Source: an uncultured Dehalococcoidia bacterium (lineage in GTDB: Bacteria > Chloroflexota > Dehalococcoidia > Lucifugimonadales > JADFKI01). From it: a stretch of DNA of 64,000 nt. This document shows positions 43,573 through 51,501 of the stretch, one piece after another. Under the pieces are notes generated by a model. It was not told the DNA's origin. It did not search any database and saw nothing but the letters and a program-made list of their open reading frames with translations. Location of the stretch: positions 62,001 through 126,000 of the forward strand of contig CATQHF010000002.1 in assembly GCA_958295865.1 (NCBI GenBank), given 5' to 3'. The position numbers and the translations under genes were made by a program. The first letter of the stretch is position 1. Every line of letters starts with the position of its first letter.

Positions 43573-46383
43573 TCACTTATCCTTTCTGTCCTTCAACCCT
43601 TCTTCTTCCGCCCCTGCGCGTTCCAGGTTCAAGACAAGCAGCCTGTCGAGTATTTGCTCGTCTGATAGGTCGTGCCGCCAGCCGTATGCGTCTGATACGG
43701 CGGCGTCCAGCTTGGCGTGGGCGTTTCGCAGCCAGGTGGGGTTGTCGTTGTAGAGATTGGTGAGCGTGCGACGGCGCAGTTGCTCAGAGGTGAGCGCGGG
43801 TTCGCCCATCATATCCAAGGGGTTGAGCCAATTTTCGCGCAGTTGATTCAGTTCGTTGGCTGCCGTTGCGACGGCTGCGCGCCGCTCGTCATCGGGCGTA
43901 GGGAAGGGGAATTTCTCAAAGCAGGTTGTGGGCGTGTAGCGGTTGCCGCTTTCATCGCGCAATTGCGAACCTATCGATGTTGCCCAATGCGTGTGAATAC
44001 GGCTTTGCAGGATGCCGAAGAAATAATCATCGTCTCGAGCGAAGACTATAACGGTGTTTTCTGGAATCACATCCCCGTCGATGTACTTAAACATCCTGTG
44101 CTGCGATGTCAGGCAGGTTCCGATGTATCGAGGCAAACCCTTTAACGCATGACGCATTTCTCGGCGTGGAACGCCGTAACGCCACCAGTATACTCTTGCT
44201 CTGGAATCTGTATGCGTATCACGAATTGGTTTGATGTTGGCTCGCACATATTCAAAGGGCACTTCGTACAAAGCAGCCTCTTCTTCAGACATATCAATTC
44301 CAAAATCGATAGTCATCATATTGCTTGAGGTTTGGTTAATATCCTTTCCGATTATGCGTGGTTTGATTACATCGCTGTTGGGCTTGCCGTGTACGTTAGG
44401 TTGACTAAGCATATAATCAGCGACTTCACGCGAGATTTCAAAGTTGCCTATCTTGGTAATACCCATGAAACTGATACCTGTGTTCTCGGATAGTGGTTTC
44501 GCGCGTGTCAGGTCGGGCCCGCGTGTCAGGTCGGCGTTGATATTGGATGTACGCATGCCGTCTAGGACGCGGAATGCCTGAGATCCATCATCAAAACAGA
44601 TGATGGAGATATGTACGCTGGCTGCGTCAGGGTCGTTGCTTCTCCACTCCCTATCCGATATTACGAAGAAGATGTCACCGCTCTCTTTGATGCGCTCCAG
44701 TACCGGGCGGTTGGACTGGAAGCGTATTGCCTGAGTCGCCAGCAGTCCGGCGCGCTTGCAGCTTCCAGCCTCGATTTGCGCCCGAGCCTTCTCGAACCAG
44801 TAGCAGCACAGGTCGCTGGAGTTGGGGATGCGCTCGCCGTAGAGAGCGTACACGGCATCGACATACTCGTCGCCGAGTTGCTCACGGAAGGGGACATGTC
44901 CAAGAAACGGCGGATTACCCACGATGTAGTCGGCGGCTGGCCATTCAGGTTCGACGGCGCTGCCCTGTTCGTCCCATTCTATGATTGCGTCGCGCCGTTC
45001 AATAGTGTTCAGCGCGCTCAGCACAGGCTCACGCTCATAAGGGTAGCCGTTTTCGATTGACCATTGCAGATAGCCAATCCAAAGCGAGGTTCGCGCTAGA
45101 TCGCTGGCGTAGTCGTCTAGCTCGATGCCCAAGAACTGCTCAGGTGAAATCTGCGAGGTAAAGTCGTTGAAGCCGTGCTCAATGGCGAAGCCTACGACTT
45201 CCTTCTCTAGGTCTAGTAACCGGCGCAGCGCGACATACAGGAAGTTGCCGCTTCCGCAGGCCGGATCCAGCACCGTAAGCGATGCGAGGCGTCCATGGAA
45301 CTCGCGCAGCAGACTGCTTGCTTTCTCTTCATCGCGCAGCCTTTCAAATAGCATAAGCGCGCCGACTTTTCCCTGAAGTTCGTGCCATTCTGCGATCAGC
45401 GGGTCCATTATCATCGGGTCAATCACTGTCAGGATGTCTGCCTCGGTGGTGTATTCCGCGCCGATTAGTCCCTGTTTGGCGGGGTCAACCACGCGCTCGA
45501 AGAGCGTGCCGAATATGGACGGGTCGATGTGCGCCCAATTGGGAAGCGTAGCCTCAACCAGTTTCTCAAGCTCGACTTCGGTCATGCATACGGTATCGGG
45601 GTCTTTGAACAGGTCGCCATTGAAGTGGGGAATCTGCCGAGCTCCGAAGCGTCCGCCCGCGTTCATGCGCTGGAAGAGTTCTGACAACGCGCCGTCAAAC
45701 TCGGCAGGATCGGCATTAAAGTTATCGCACAAGTTCGACAGCACGCGGTCGGGCAGCAGTCTTACATCCTGAGCGAAAAAGCAGAAGACTAGACGGTTCA
45801 GAAAGCGGGCGACTTCGAGGGAGTCGACGCCGCGCTCGCGCATGGAGACGGCGATGTCGGCGAAGATATTGGCGGTGTCTCTGGTAACATCGTCAGGCGT
45901 TATCTCGGGTTCCAGCTCGTCGGGCCGGTGAAACACCTTTTGCAGAATGTCCAGCTGCTCCGGTTCGCGGAGGTCGTCCAGCAGGATGGTGTGAACTTCG
46001 GGGACCTTGTTGGTGAAATTGGTGTGCACCACGATGGTTTGGAAGTCGGACGCCACCAGAATCGGCGGATTGCCAAGCGCCTCGCGGTAGCGCTGCAACT
46101 GGGCATAGGCGTCGTCGAGGTCGCGGTGCACGCCTTTGAACTCCCAGGCAAAGTAGCCGAGCTTATAGACATCGGCGCGGCCCAGCCGTCCCGACGCCTG
46201 TCGCACTGAGCGTTCGAAGGTGAACCACTCTTGTCGCGGGTCAAGTTCGCCGGGGGTGCCGTGATCCATCACCCTGCAAAGGTCGATAAACCATTCCTGC
46301 GCGCCGGCGGCTTCCTGTCCACGGCTGCGCCGCCACTTTACGATGAACTGTTGTGGTGTCATCGAGGGTCTGCCTGTTGCCAT
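43573..46383 (-). CDS. MmeI-like restriction-modification enzyme (type IIL/IIG)
   Basis: A long single polypeptide with nuclease and methylase parts. N-terminal nuclease: GRADVYKLGYFAWEFKG shows the D-x(n)-E-x-K core. The methyltransferase has motif I VLDPACGSGNFLYVALR and motif IV DYIVGNPPFLGHV. The C-terminal half (PFEYVRANIKPIRDTHTDSR, VPENTVIVFARDD-like, YTPTTCFEKFPFPTP) is the target-recognition and helical region typical of the DUF7149/MmeI group. It would cut and methylate one strand, about 20 bp from its site in relatives. The frame is open to 46434; Met 46383 or 46362 are possible starts. Confidence 0.88.
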   Translation of the reverse strand: MATGRPSMTPQQFIVKWRRSRGQEAAGAQEWFIDLCRVMDHGTPGELDPRQEWFTFERSVRQASGRLGRADVYKLGYFAWEFKGVHRDLDDAYAQLQRYREALGNPPILVASDFQTIVVHTNFTNKVPEVHTILLDDLREPEQLDILQKVFHRPDELEPEITPDDVTRDTANIFADIAVSMRERGVDSLEVARFLNRLVFCFFAQDVRLLPDRVLSNLCDNFNADPAEFDGALSELFQRMNAGGRFGARQIPHFNGDLFKDPDTVCMTEVELEKLVEATLPNWAHIDPSIFGTLFERVVDPAKQGLIGAEYTTEADILTVIDPMIMDPLIAEWHELQGKVGALMLFERLRDEEKASSLLREFHGRLASLTVLDPACGSGNFLYVALRRLLDLEKEVVGFAIEHGFNDFTSQISPEQFLGIELDDYASDLARTSLWIGYLQWSIENGYPYEREPVLSALNTIERRDAIIEWDEQGSAVEPEWPAADYIVGNPPFLGHVPFREQLGDEYVDAVYALYGERIPNSSDLCCYWFEKARAQIEAGSCKRAGLLATQAIRFQSNRPVLERIKESGDIFFVISDREWRSNDPDAASVHISIICFDDGSQAFRVLDGMRTSNINADLTRGPDLTRAKPLSENTGISFMGITKIGNFEISREVADYMLSQPNVHGKPNSDVIKPRIIGKDINQTSSNMMTIDFGIDMSEEEAALYEVPFEYVRANIKPIRDTHTDSRARVYWWRYGVPRREMRHALKGLPRYIGTCLTSQHRMFKYIDGDVIPENTVIVFARDDDYFFGILQSRIHTHWATSIGSQLRDESGNRYTPTTCFEKFPFPTPDDERRAAVATAANELNQLRENWLNPLDMMGEPALTSEQLRRRTLTNLYNDNPTWLRNAHAKLDAAVSDAYGWRHDLSDEQILDRLLVLNLERAGAEEEGLKDRKDK

Positions 46384-46420
46384 CCTACCTATCCTGTCCG
46401 TCCATGTCGGTCGGCTTTGG

Positions 46421-47911
46421 CTAAAGCCCCGCAATTTCTAGGGTGCTGACCTCTTGCGTTTTCAAGTCGGCGACTCTTATCGCGTGGTTGTTGGTGTCGG
46501 CGATGTAGAGTTTGCCGCGCGCGGCGCTCAGTCCGGCAGGCTCGTGGAATTGGGCGAACACGCCCGCGCCGTCCTCATGTCCCGGCGTTCCGATGCCCAG
46601 ATATGACGATGCCCCGCGCGTGGTGGGGTAGATGCGCTTTATCTTGTTGTTGTAGGTGTCGGCGATGTACAGCGCGCCGTCGTGCCACTCGATGCCGATA
46701 GGGTGCTGCAAGCGCACCTCGTCGCCGATGCCGTCCACATCCCCGAACTCGAATAGATGCAGCCCGACGATGGTGGTAACGCGCCCTTTGCCGTTTAAGT
46801 CTGCTGATCGCACCGCGCTCGTCTCGCTGTCGGTGAAGTACAGCTTTGCGCCGTCGCTGACGATGCCGCTCGGCTGCGCGAGTTCGGCGTTGGAGAGCGA
46901 GCCGTCGACGATGCGCTCGCGCCCGTTGCCTGCGTATGGATGCGCTTCCTGGGTGTTCAGGTCGTAGCTCCAGAGCTGATGGAAGCCTGCCATTGCGATG
47001 TACAGCGTGGAACCTTCCAGCGTCAAGTCCCAGGGCGAGTTGAGCTGAATGAAGCGCGCATTGCCGCCCTGATGGAAGCGCCGCGCCTGTTCGCCCGTGC
47101 CGGCGATGGTTTTCACGCTTTGGTTTGCTAGGTCGACGCTGCGGAGCGCGTGATTTTTCGTGTCCGCGACATACAGCGTATCGCCGCTGAGCGCCATGCC
47201 TTGCGGATCGTAGAATTGCGCCTCGTCGAAGCCGCCGTCTCGCAGCCCGCGCTCGCCGTCGCCGATGGTGGCGATAGCCTTTCCGCGCAAGTCCGTAACA
47301 ACGATGCGGTTGTGGTTGGAGTCCGCGATGAACAGCCTGTCCGACGCCTCATCGGCAAGCACTTTGCCCGGGAAGGAGAGCGCCCGATCCCATTCCTTAT
47401 CTTTTTCGAGGCTCAGGGTCAGCGGCGCGCGGTTCACGAGTTGGTTGTTGTCATACTCGGCAATCATCTTTGACAGCAGGCTGTCCAAGTCGGCGACGGC
47501 GAATTCGCCCTCGTGCTTGCCCAGAACCTTGCCTTCCGGGTCTATGAACATCATGGTAGGCCAGGCGCGCGCGCCGTATTGCTGCCACACCTGGAAGTCC
47601 TTGTCGTTGACGACGGGATGCTCGATTTCGTAGCGCAGCACCGCCTTGCGGACATTCTCATAGTCCTTTTCCGCCGCGAACTTGGCGGAATGCACCCCCA
47701 CGACTACCAGTTCGTCGGCGTACTTCTTTTCTAGTTTCCGCAACTGCGGAAATACATGCATGCAGTTGATTCAGCAGTATGTCCAGAAGTCCAGCACGAC
47801 CACCTTGCCGCGCAAGTCCGCCATTGTCAGCGGGGTTTCGGTGTTCATCCATTCCAGCCCGGCGGGAAATTCGGGCGCGTTGACCTGCCCCGCGTACATT
47901 CGAGGACTCAT
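46421..47911 (-). CDS. NHL-repeat thioredoxin-like protein, candidate selenoprotein (in-frame TGA)
   Basis: Starts at ATG 47911 (MSPRMYAGQ) behind AGGAGG and runs in one frame to the stop at 46421, interrupted only by TGA at 47773-47771, codon 47. The family reads FWTYCCINC at this point; here it is FWTYC-TGA-INC, so TGA replaces the first Cys of the CxxC. Residues 1-150 are a TlpA-like thioredoxin; the rest is NHL repeats (six or so, e.g. [16 protein letters not shown] and [16 protein letters not shown]). If Sec is inserted, the active site is U-x-x-C, as in known redox selenoproteins. A SECIS-like hairpin follows. Otherwise a nonsense mutation would leave a 150-bp-shorter ORF without the redox site. 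Confidence 0.88.
47735..47752 (-). promoter_or_regulatory. Candidate bacterial SECIS hairpin
   Basis: On the transcript, TTTCCGC and GCGGAAA form a perfect 7-bp stem around the loop AGTT. The stem starts 18 nt, and the loop 25 nt, after the TGA codon at 47773-47771, in the range where SelB reads bacterial SECIS elements. The G in position 2 of the loop also fits. Confidence 0.72.
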
Positions 47912-47971
47912 GCCGCCTCCTTTATCTGTCTATCCTGTCTATCCCGTTTATCGATGCTAGTTCCGTCTGCG

Positions 47972-48628
47972 CTACACCGGCCAGTCTTCCATATTGTACG
48001 CCATGGACCAGAACATGAACTCATAGCGCGAGCTGATGATGAACGCGCTACGCATAGCCTCTCGCAGCGCGGGGCCGCCCTCTGCGGCGAACTCGTCCAC
48101 GAGCTCGCGCCACGCCGCCGTGCTTTCTTCCAGCAGACCGTCGCGGTACGGCTCAGCCCAGTAGCCGTATATCGGATGCTCCGGCACTGTCAGCTTCGCG
48201 CCAATCTCGTGGTATGTCCAAGGGCATGGCAGCAGCGCCGCCGCCGCCTCACCGACGCCGCCCATAGACGCCGCCGTCCGCATGTGATTGACATACGCGA
48301 CATTGGTAGGGGACAGCCTGACGGATTCGGCGTCCTCTTCGGTCATCTTCAGCAGCTCGAACATCTTGCCGTGCAGTGGGCGCTCCACGGGCGCGGTAAT
48401 CCGTCGCGTGAGCCTGCGAAGCGTCAGCGAGTCGGGCGCTTTCGACAGCGCGGTAGCCACGACTTGCCCAAAGCCCGCTAGATAGTGGTAATCCTGTTCC
48501 ACATAGTAGCGGAACTTCTCCAAGGGCAGGGTAGCGGCTTGAATCTCATTCAGAAACGGATGAGCAAAGATGCGCTCCCAGATGGGCAGCGCCTCCTGCC
48601 GCAGGCTTTCGGAAAAACTTTCGGTCAT
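47972..48628 (-). CDS. tenA: TenA-family thiaminase II
   Basis: A 218-residue all-helical protein. LLPCPWTYHEIGAKL contains the active-site Cys of the TenA_C class; EQDYHYLAGFGQVVATAL and AFIISSRYEFMFWSMAYNME are the other conserved helices, with the Glu/Tyr pairs that hold the pyrimidine. It hydrolyses aminopyrimidine breakdown products of thiamine for salvage. It lies 60 bp upstream of the NHL-thioredoxin gene, same strand, possibly in one transcript, though no metabolic link is obvious. thiE at 9 kb is the other thiamine gene. Confidence 0.9.
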   Translation of the reverse strand: MTESFSESLRQEALPIWERIFAHPFLNEIQAATLPLEKFRYYVEQDYHYLAGFGQVVATALSKAPDSLTLRRLTRRITAPVERPLHGKMFELLKMTEEDAESVRLSPTNVAYVNHMRTAASMGGVGEAAAALLPCPWTYHEIGAKLTVPEHPIYGYWAEPYRDGLLEESTAAWRELVDEFAAEGGPALREAMRSAFIISSRYEFMFWSMAYNMEDWPV

Positions 48629-49393
48629 AAATCACCTCATCATGATGCGCGCCGAATATGACGGCGTTCGCTTAATCCTGATAAATATATCACAGCCGCC
48701 ATAGTCGCGCCGCTCAGTCGTATCATTAAGAGAAAATTGCATTAGTACAGTTTAGCCGTCGATGGGCAAGCGTTTTCGCCCCCATCCTAACCTTCCCCCA
48801 TAGGGGGAAGGGACTAATGCAATTTTCTTATCCTTAAACAGACTGAATGCGATTGCCGGAGTTACACGGCAGCGTTGTTCATGCTTGGGTGTGCCTTCGA
48901 TGCTCCGGATTCCCGCGAAAGCGGGAATGACGGGGAGCATCGGGGACGGCATTTGCATTTGTGAGATTGCCTCTACGCAAAACACATGCGATTTCACGCC
49001 TCGGACGACCGATAGGTCATACGGCATAAGAAACGGCGCTCTCCGCGCATTCTGGGGCGATGGCTCGGTTGGAGCGTCTTGGAGTGTATCGGGAGCGCCT
49101 TGCCGCCTAATTTGGGATCCCGGCGTAGCAATTGCCTTGTCGATTCCATCCCCGACGCGCTTTCTTGCCGCCCTGTTCACTTTGGCGCGCAGCCGCAAGC
49201 GCTGATTACATATCGTTAAAATATATCAATATATTTGTATTGGAAGAATAAGATATGCAACCACATTGTTCTAGTCGTGTGTTGCGTGGATATGCCGTAA
49301 GGATAAGAATATGTACATAGACATTCGCTATACGGCTTGCATGTGGGAATGGGAGTGAGGCACATAGGGCAAGAGGCGATGCGGCGCTGATGG
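48629..49393. other. Gene-free interval with a miniature element and an A/T-rich tract
   Basis: After the tenA start comes a miniature element (48730-48828), a palindromic repeat (TTCCCGCGAAAGCGGGAATG, near 48910), about 250 bp of coding-like G+C without a believable gene, and an A/T-rich tract (49205-49290) before the tRNA-Arg gene. ORFs at 48752-49205 cross the palindrome and the miniature element. Confidence 0.6.
48730..48828 (+). mobile_element. Main miniature element, complete copy with target duplication
   Basis: A roughly 99-bp one-module copy with GAGAAAATTGCATTAGT and ACTAATGCAATTTTCT. The flanks TATCATTA (48721-48728) and TATCCTTA (48829-48836) form a target duplication with one change. 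Confidence 0.83.
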
Positions 49394-49470
49394 TGGCGTC
49401 CCTGGCAGGATTCGAACCCGCGACCCGCTGCTTAGAAGGCAGCCGCTCTATCCAACTGAGCTACAGGGAC
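49394..49470 (-). tRNA. tRNA-Arg (anticodon TCT)
   Basis: A 77-nt tRNA. Acceptor GTCCCTG pairs with CAGGGAC, D-arm GCTC/GAGC, anticodon stem GCTGC/GCAGC with loop CTTCTAA (anticodon TCT), T-arm GCGGG/CCTGC with TTCGAAT. Discriminator G and encoded CCA. Confidence 0.97.
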
Positions 49471-49570
49471 GCTCTGCGACCATGAAATTAGTGTAGCAAC
49501 GGCAATATCGGCGGTCAAGCAATCCTGTCGTGTCCATCCCGCTCAGCGATGTTAGCGCCCGGCGCGCGGC

Positions 49571-50107
49571 TTACGGCATGCGCGTGGTAACGCGGTGCAG
49601 CCTGGGCGCATCGCCGGGCCAAGCCCTTGATATGCTGACGACTTGCAGCCCGTCCATCTCCGACAGGGTAGTGTAGCGGCGCTGGATCGCGTTGCCGATA
49701 GGCTTGCTCAGCAGAGCGCCCACCACGACCGCGGCAAGCGCCAGCGGCATACGCTTCCAGCGCTTCGTCTTGCGCCTTCCCATCACCATCTTGGTCAGCA
49801 GCCCGGAGATGATAGCGCCCACCGCCAGGTTCGTGCCGCAGTGCGGCGAGATTGCCATCTCTTTCTGACCGCCGGTTAGCATCGCCAGCGCATCCCCGAC
49901 GATGCGCGTCAGCTGCTCGGTCGAGATATTCCCGATGATAAAGAACCCGTAGGGCGTCGAGTAGCCGCCGAGCGGACCACGCACGCCTTCTTCGAGCATC
50001 AGCGTAACCGTCGCATGCTCCAGCGCATGGTTGCGCCGGACGCGCCTGATTATCTCCGTCAGCACTAATACACCTCTCCTGACAATCTCCCGCTTGGGGA
50101 CTTCCAT
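49571..50107 (-). CDS. DUF6391-type membrane protein
   Basis: A 178-residue protein whose N-terminal RRNHALEHATVTLMLEEGVRG is the DUF6391 hallmark, followed by GGYSTPYGFFIIGNIS and SPHCGTNLAVGAIISGLL with one or two hydrophobic helices (about residues 90-150). No function is assigned to the family. It starts just before the promoter-like leader at 50108; a longer overlapping ORF in another frame (49515-50156) is a shadow. Confidence 0.85.
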   Translation of the reverse strand: MEVPKREIVRRGVLVLTEIIRRVRRNHALEHATVTLMLEEGVRGPLGGYSTPYGFFIIGNISTEQLTRIVGDALAMLTGGQKEMAISPHCGTNLAVGAIISGLLTKMVMGRRKTKRWKRMPLALAAVVVGALLSKPIGNAIQRRYTTLSEMDGLQVVSISRAWPGDAPRLHRVTTRMP

Positions 50108-50550
50108 TGTACACGACTATACACGACCGCCGCGCGTTCCGGCGCACGCTCCGCACAAGGGGCAGGGTAGGGCGTTTTCATTATCGCAGTTGACCTTATC
50201 GCAGCCGGCATCCGTCCCGTTCGTGGTGAGCGCCCTGAGCCTGTCGAAGTGCGAACCATCTATGAATAGGCGCGGAGCGGACGGTAGCGTTTCCGCTCGG
50301 TTGTTGCTATTACCGCACTGGATTCCTGCTTTCGCAGTAATGACGAAAAGGCTTGCCACACGAATAGAAACGCTATCGGAGCGAAGATTGAAGTCAGCGC
50401 AAAGTGGAAATGAAAAGACCATGCATAAAGGGTAGGGCGGGGCGCTTGGCGATAGGGTAATATCCCGTCCACTTCCTAACCTTGCATCTTCATAGATCTG
50501 CGTCTGTGCCACAGATTACAAGTCCCGTTCATTCGCGCCCGCCTATTCCC
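50108..50550. other. Intergenic region, repeat-bearing, no gene
   Basis: Contains a GTGAGCGCCCTGAGCCTGTCGAAG-like dispersed repeat (near 50225) and the short palindromic repeat GGATTCCTGCTTTCGCAGTA (near 50320). ORFs in either strand overlap these. No gene is supported. Confidence 0.55.
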
Positions 50551-50661
50551 AGAAAACGCCTGAAAATGTCTGAAATAGCCTGAAATGAGTAGAAACCTTA
50601 TGAAATTTGCGGAAAAGTGTTGAAAAAGGCATTGACCTATGTAATGGATAAACGCTAGTAT
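50551..50661 (+). promoter_or_regulatory. Promoter with eight phased GAAA tracts
   Basis: Eight consecutive 10-bp blocks, each starting with one base and GAAA (GAAA at 50552, 50562, 50572, 50582, 50592, 50602, 50612 and 50622), run without a break into TTGACC (50632-50637) and TAGTAT (50656-50661), spaced 18 bp. Transcription would start near 50668, 35 bp before the HTH gene. The exact phase should bend the DNA and could act as an UP-like element or as stacked operator sites. Confidence 0.7.
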
Positions 50662-50702
50662 GTGTTCAATACATCAAACCAATGCACATTCAGGAGGCAG
50701 AC

Positions 50703-50927
50703 ATGAGGCGCAAGACCAAGAAGATGATCGCAGTCGAGGAAAAGTTCAATCAGCCGCTGGAGAAGCTTCTGCCCGAACTGGTTACGGAGAACGGCCTGTC
50801 CGCCACTGCCGACTACCTCGGCGTCAGCAAGGCAACGCTCGGCTACTGGCTGCTGAAGCTGGACATCATCGTCAGGCGGGTCGCTCTGGCTCCCGGCGAG
50901 ACGCTGGAAGTGAAGCGCGTCGGCTAA
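50703..50927 (+). CDS. Small helix-turn-helix protein
   Basis: A 74-residue protein that starts MRRKTKKMIAVEEKF behind CAGGAGGCAGAC. The helix-turn-helix is LSATADYLGVSKATLGYWLL (about residues 38-57), with an amphipathic helix (LEKLLPELVTEN) before it. A 7-residue upstream extension to 50682 lacks a ribosome site and is not used. The strong phased promoter upstream and a terminator right after make it a free-standing transcription unit; autoregulation is plausible. I do not recognise a named family. Confidence 0.78.
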   Translation: MRRKTKKMIAVEEKFNQPLEKLLPELVTENGLSATADYLGVSKATLGYWLLKLDIIVRRVALAPGETLEVKRVG

Positions 50928-50952
50928 GCAGCACACGCCAAGCCCCAGACCG

Positions 50953-50984
50953 CAAGAGCGCCGGCTTCTCAACCGGCGCTCTTG
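50953..50984. terminator. Bidirectional intrinsic terminator between the HTH gene and smpB
   Basis: CAAGAGCGCCGG and CCGGCGCTCTTG form a perfect 12-bp stem around an 8-nt loop, followed by TCTATT. It serves the HTH gene, and probably the convergent smpB as well. A second, shorter hairpin (CGCCCCGCCAACGGGGC) sits near 51003. Confidence 0.8.
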
Positions 50985-51033
50985 TCTATTAGCATCCTTT
51001 TCGCCCCGCCAACGGGGCCCTTACTCTTATCGC

Positions 51034-51501
51034 TTACCGCCGCATCGCCTGCTGCGCCTCGCGCTCGCGTTCGCGCTCGATCATGGCGCGCCGCTTGTCG
51101 TAGAGCTTGCGTCCGCGCGCGATGCCAATCTCCACCTTCGCCCGATGCCGCCTGATGTACAGGCGCATCGGCACCAGCGTTAGCCCCCGCTCCGACACCT
51201 GGCGCGTCAATCGGACTATCTCGTCCTTGTGCAGCAGCAGCTTGCGCGGGCGGGTAGGGTCGTGGTTGTTGCGCGAGCCTGCCGAGTACTGCGCTATGTG
51301 CATGTTCACCAGCCACAACTCGCCGTTTTCAGGCTTGCCGTATGAGTCGCTGAGGTTCACGCGCCCCTCTCGGATCGCCTTTATCTCGGTGCCTGTGAGC
51401 ACAAGCCCGGCTTCTACGGTGTCTAGGACATCGTAGTTGCGCCGCGCCCGGCGATTGTTGACGATGGTGCCGCTCTGCTTTTGCTTCTGTTTCTGTGTCA
51501 T
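51034..51501 (-). CDS. smpB: SsrA-binding protein SmpB
   Basis: Delivers tmRNA to stalled ribosomes. The 155-residue protein has NNRRARRNYDVLDTVEAGLV, LTGTEIKAIREGRVNLSDSY, the Gln/Ser-rich core HIAQYSAGSRNNHDPTRPRK and the basic tail KLYDKRRAMIERE. The start overlaps the stop of ctpA upstream by 4 bp (ATGA). The tmRNA gene itself is not in the window. Confidence 0.96.
   Translation of the reverse strand: MTQKQKQKQSGTIVNNRRARRNYDVLDTVEAGLVLTGTEIKAIREGRVNLSDSYGKPENGELWLVNMHIAQYSAGSRNNHDPTRPRKLLLHKDEIVRLTRQVSERGLTLVPMRLYIRRHRAKVEIGIARGRKLYDKRRAMIEREREREAQQAMRR

Noticed and set aside
46421..47761. Gene start at the ATG after the TGA (446 residues)
   Set aside because: It would remove the strand and Cys that define the thioredoxin domain; the upstream frame has a strong ribosome site, family-like sequence and only the single TGA at the redox Cys. 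Kept as the fallback if selenocysteine use is excluded.
48752..49205. ORFs on both strands beside the miniature element
   Set aside because: They cross the element and a palindromic repeat and show no domain or codon pattern.
49515..50156. 213-codon ORF overlapping the DUF6391 gene
   Set aside because: It is a frame shadow; the other frame encodes the recognisable family.
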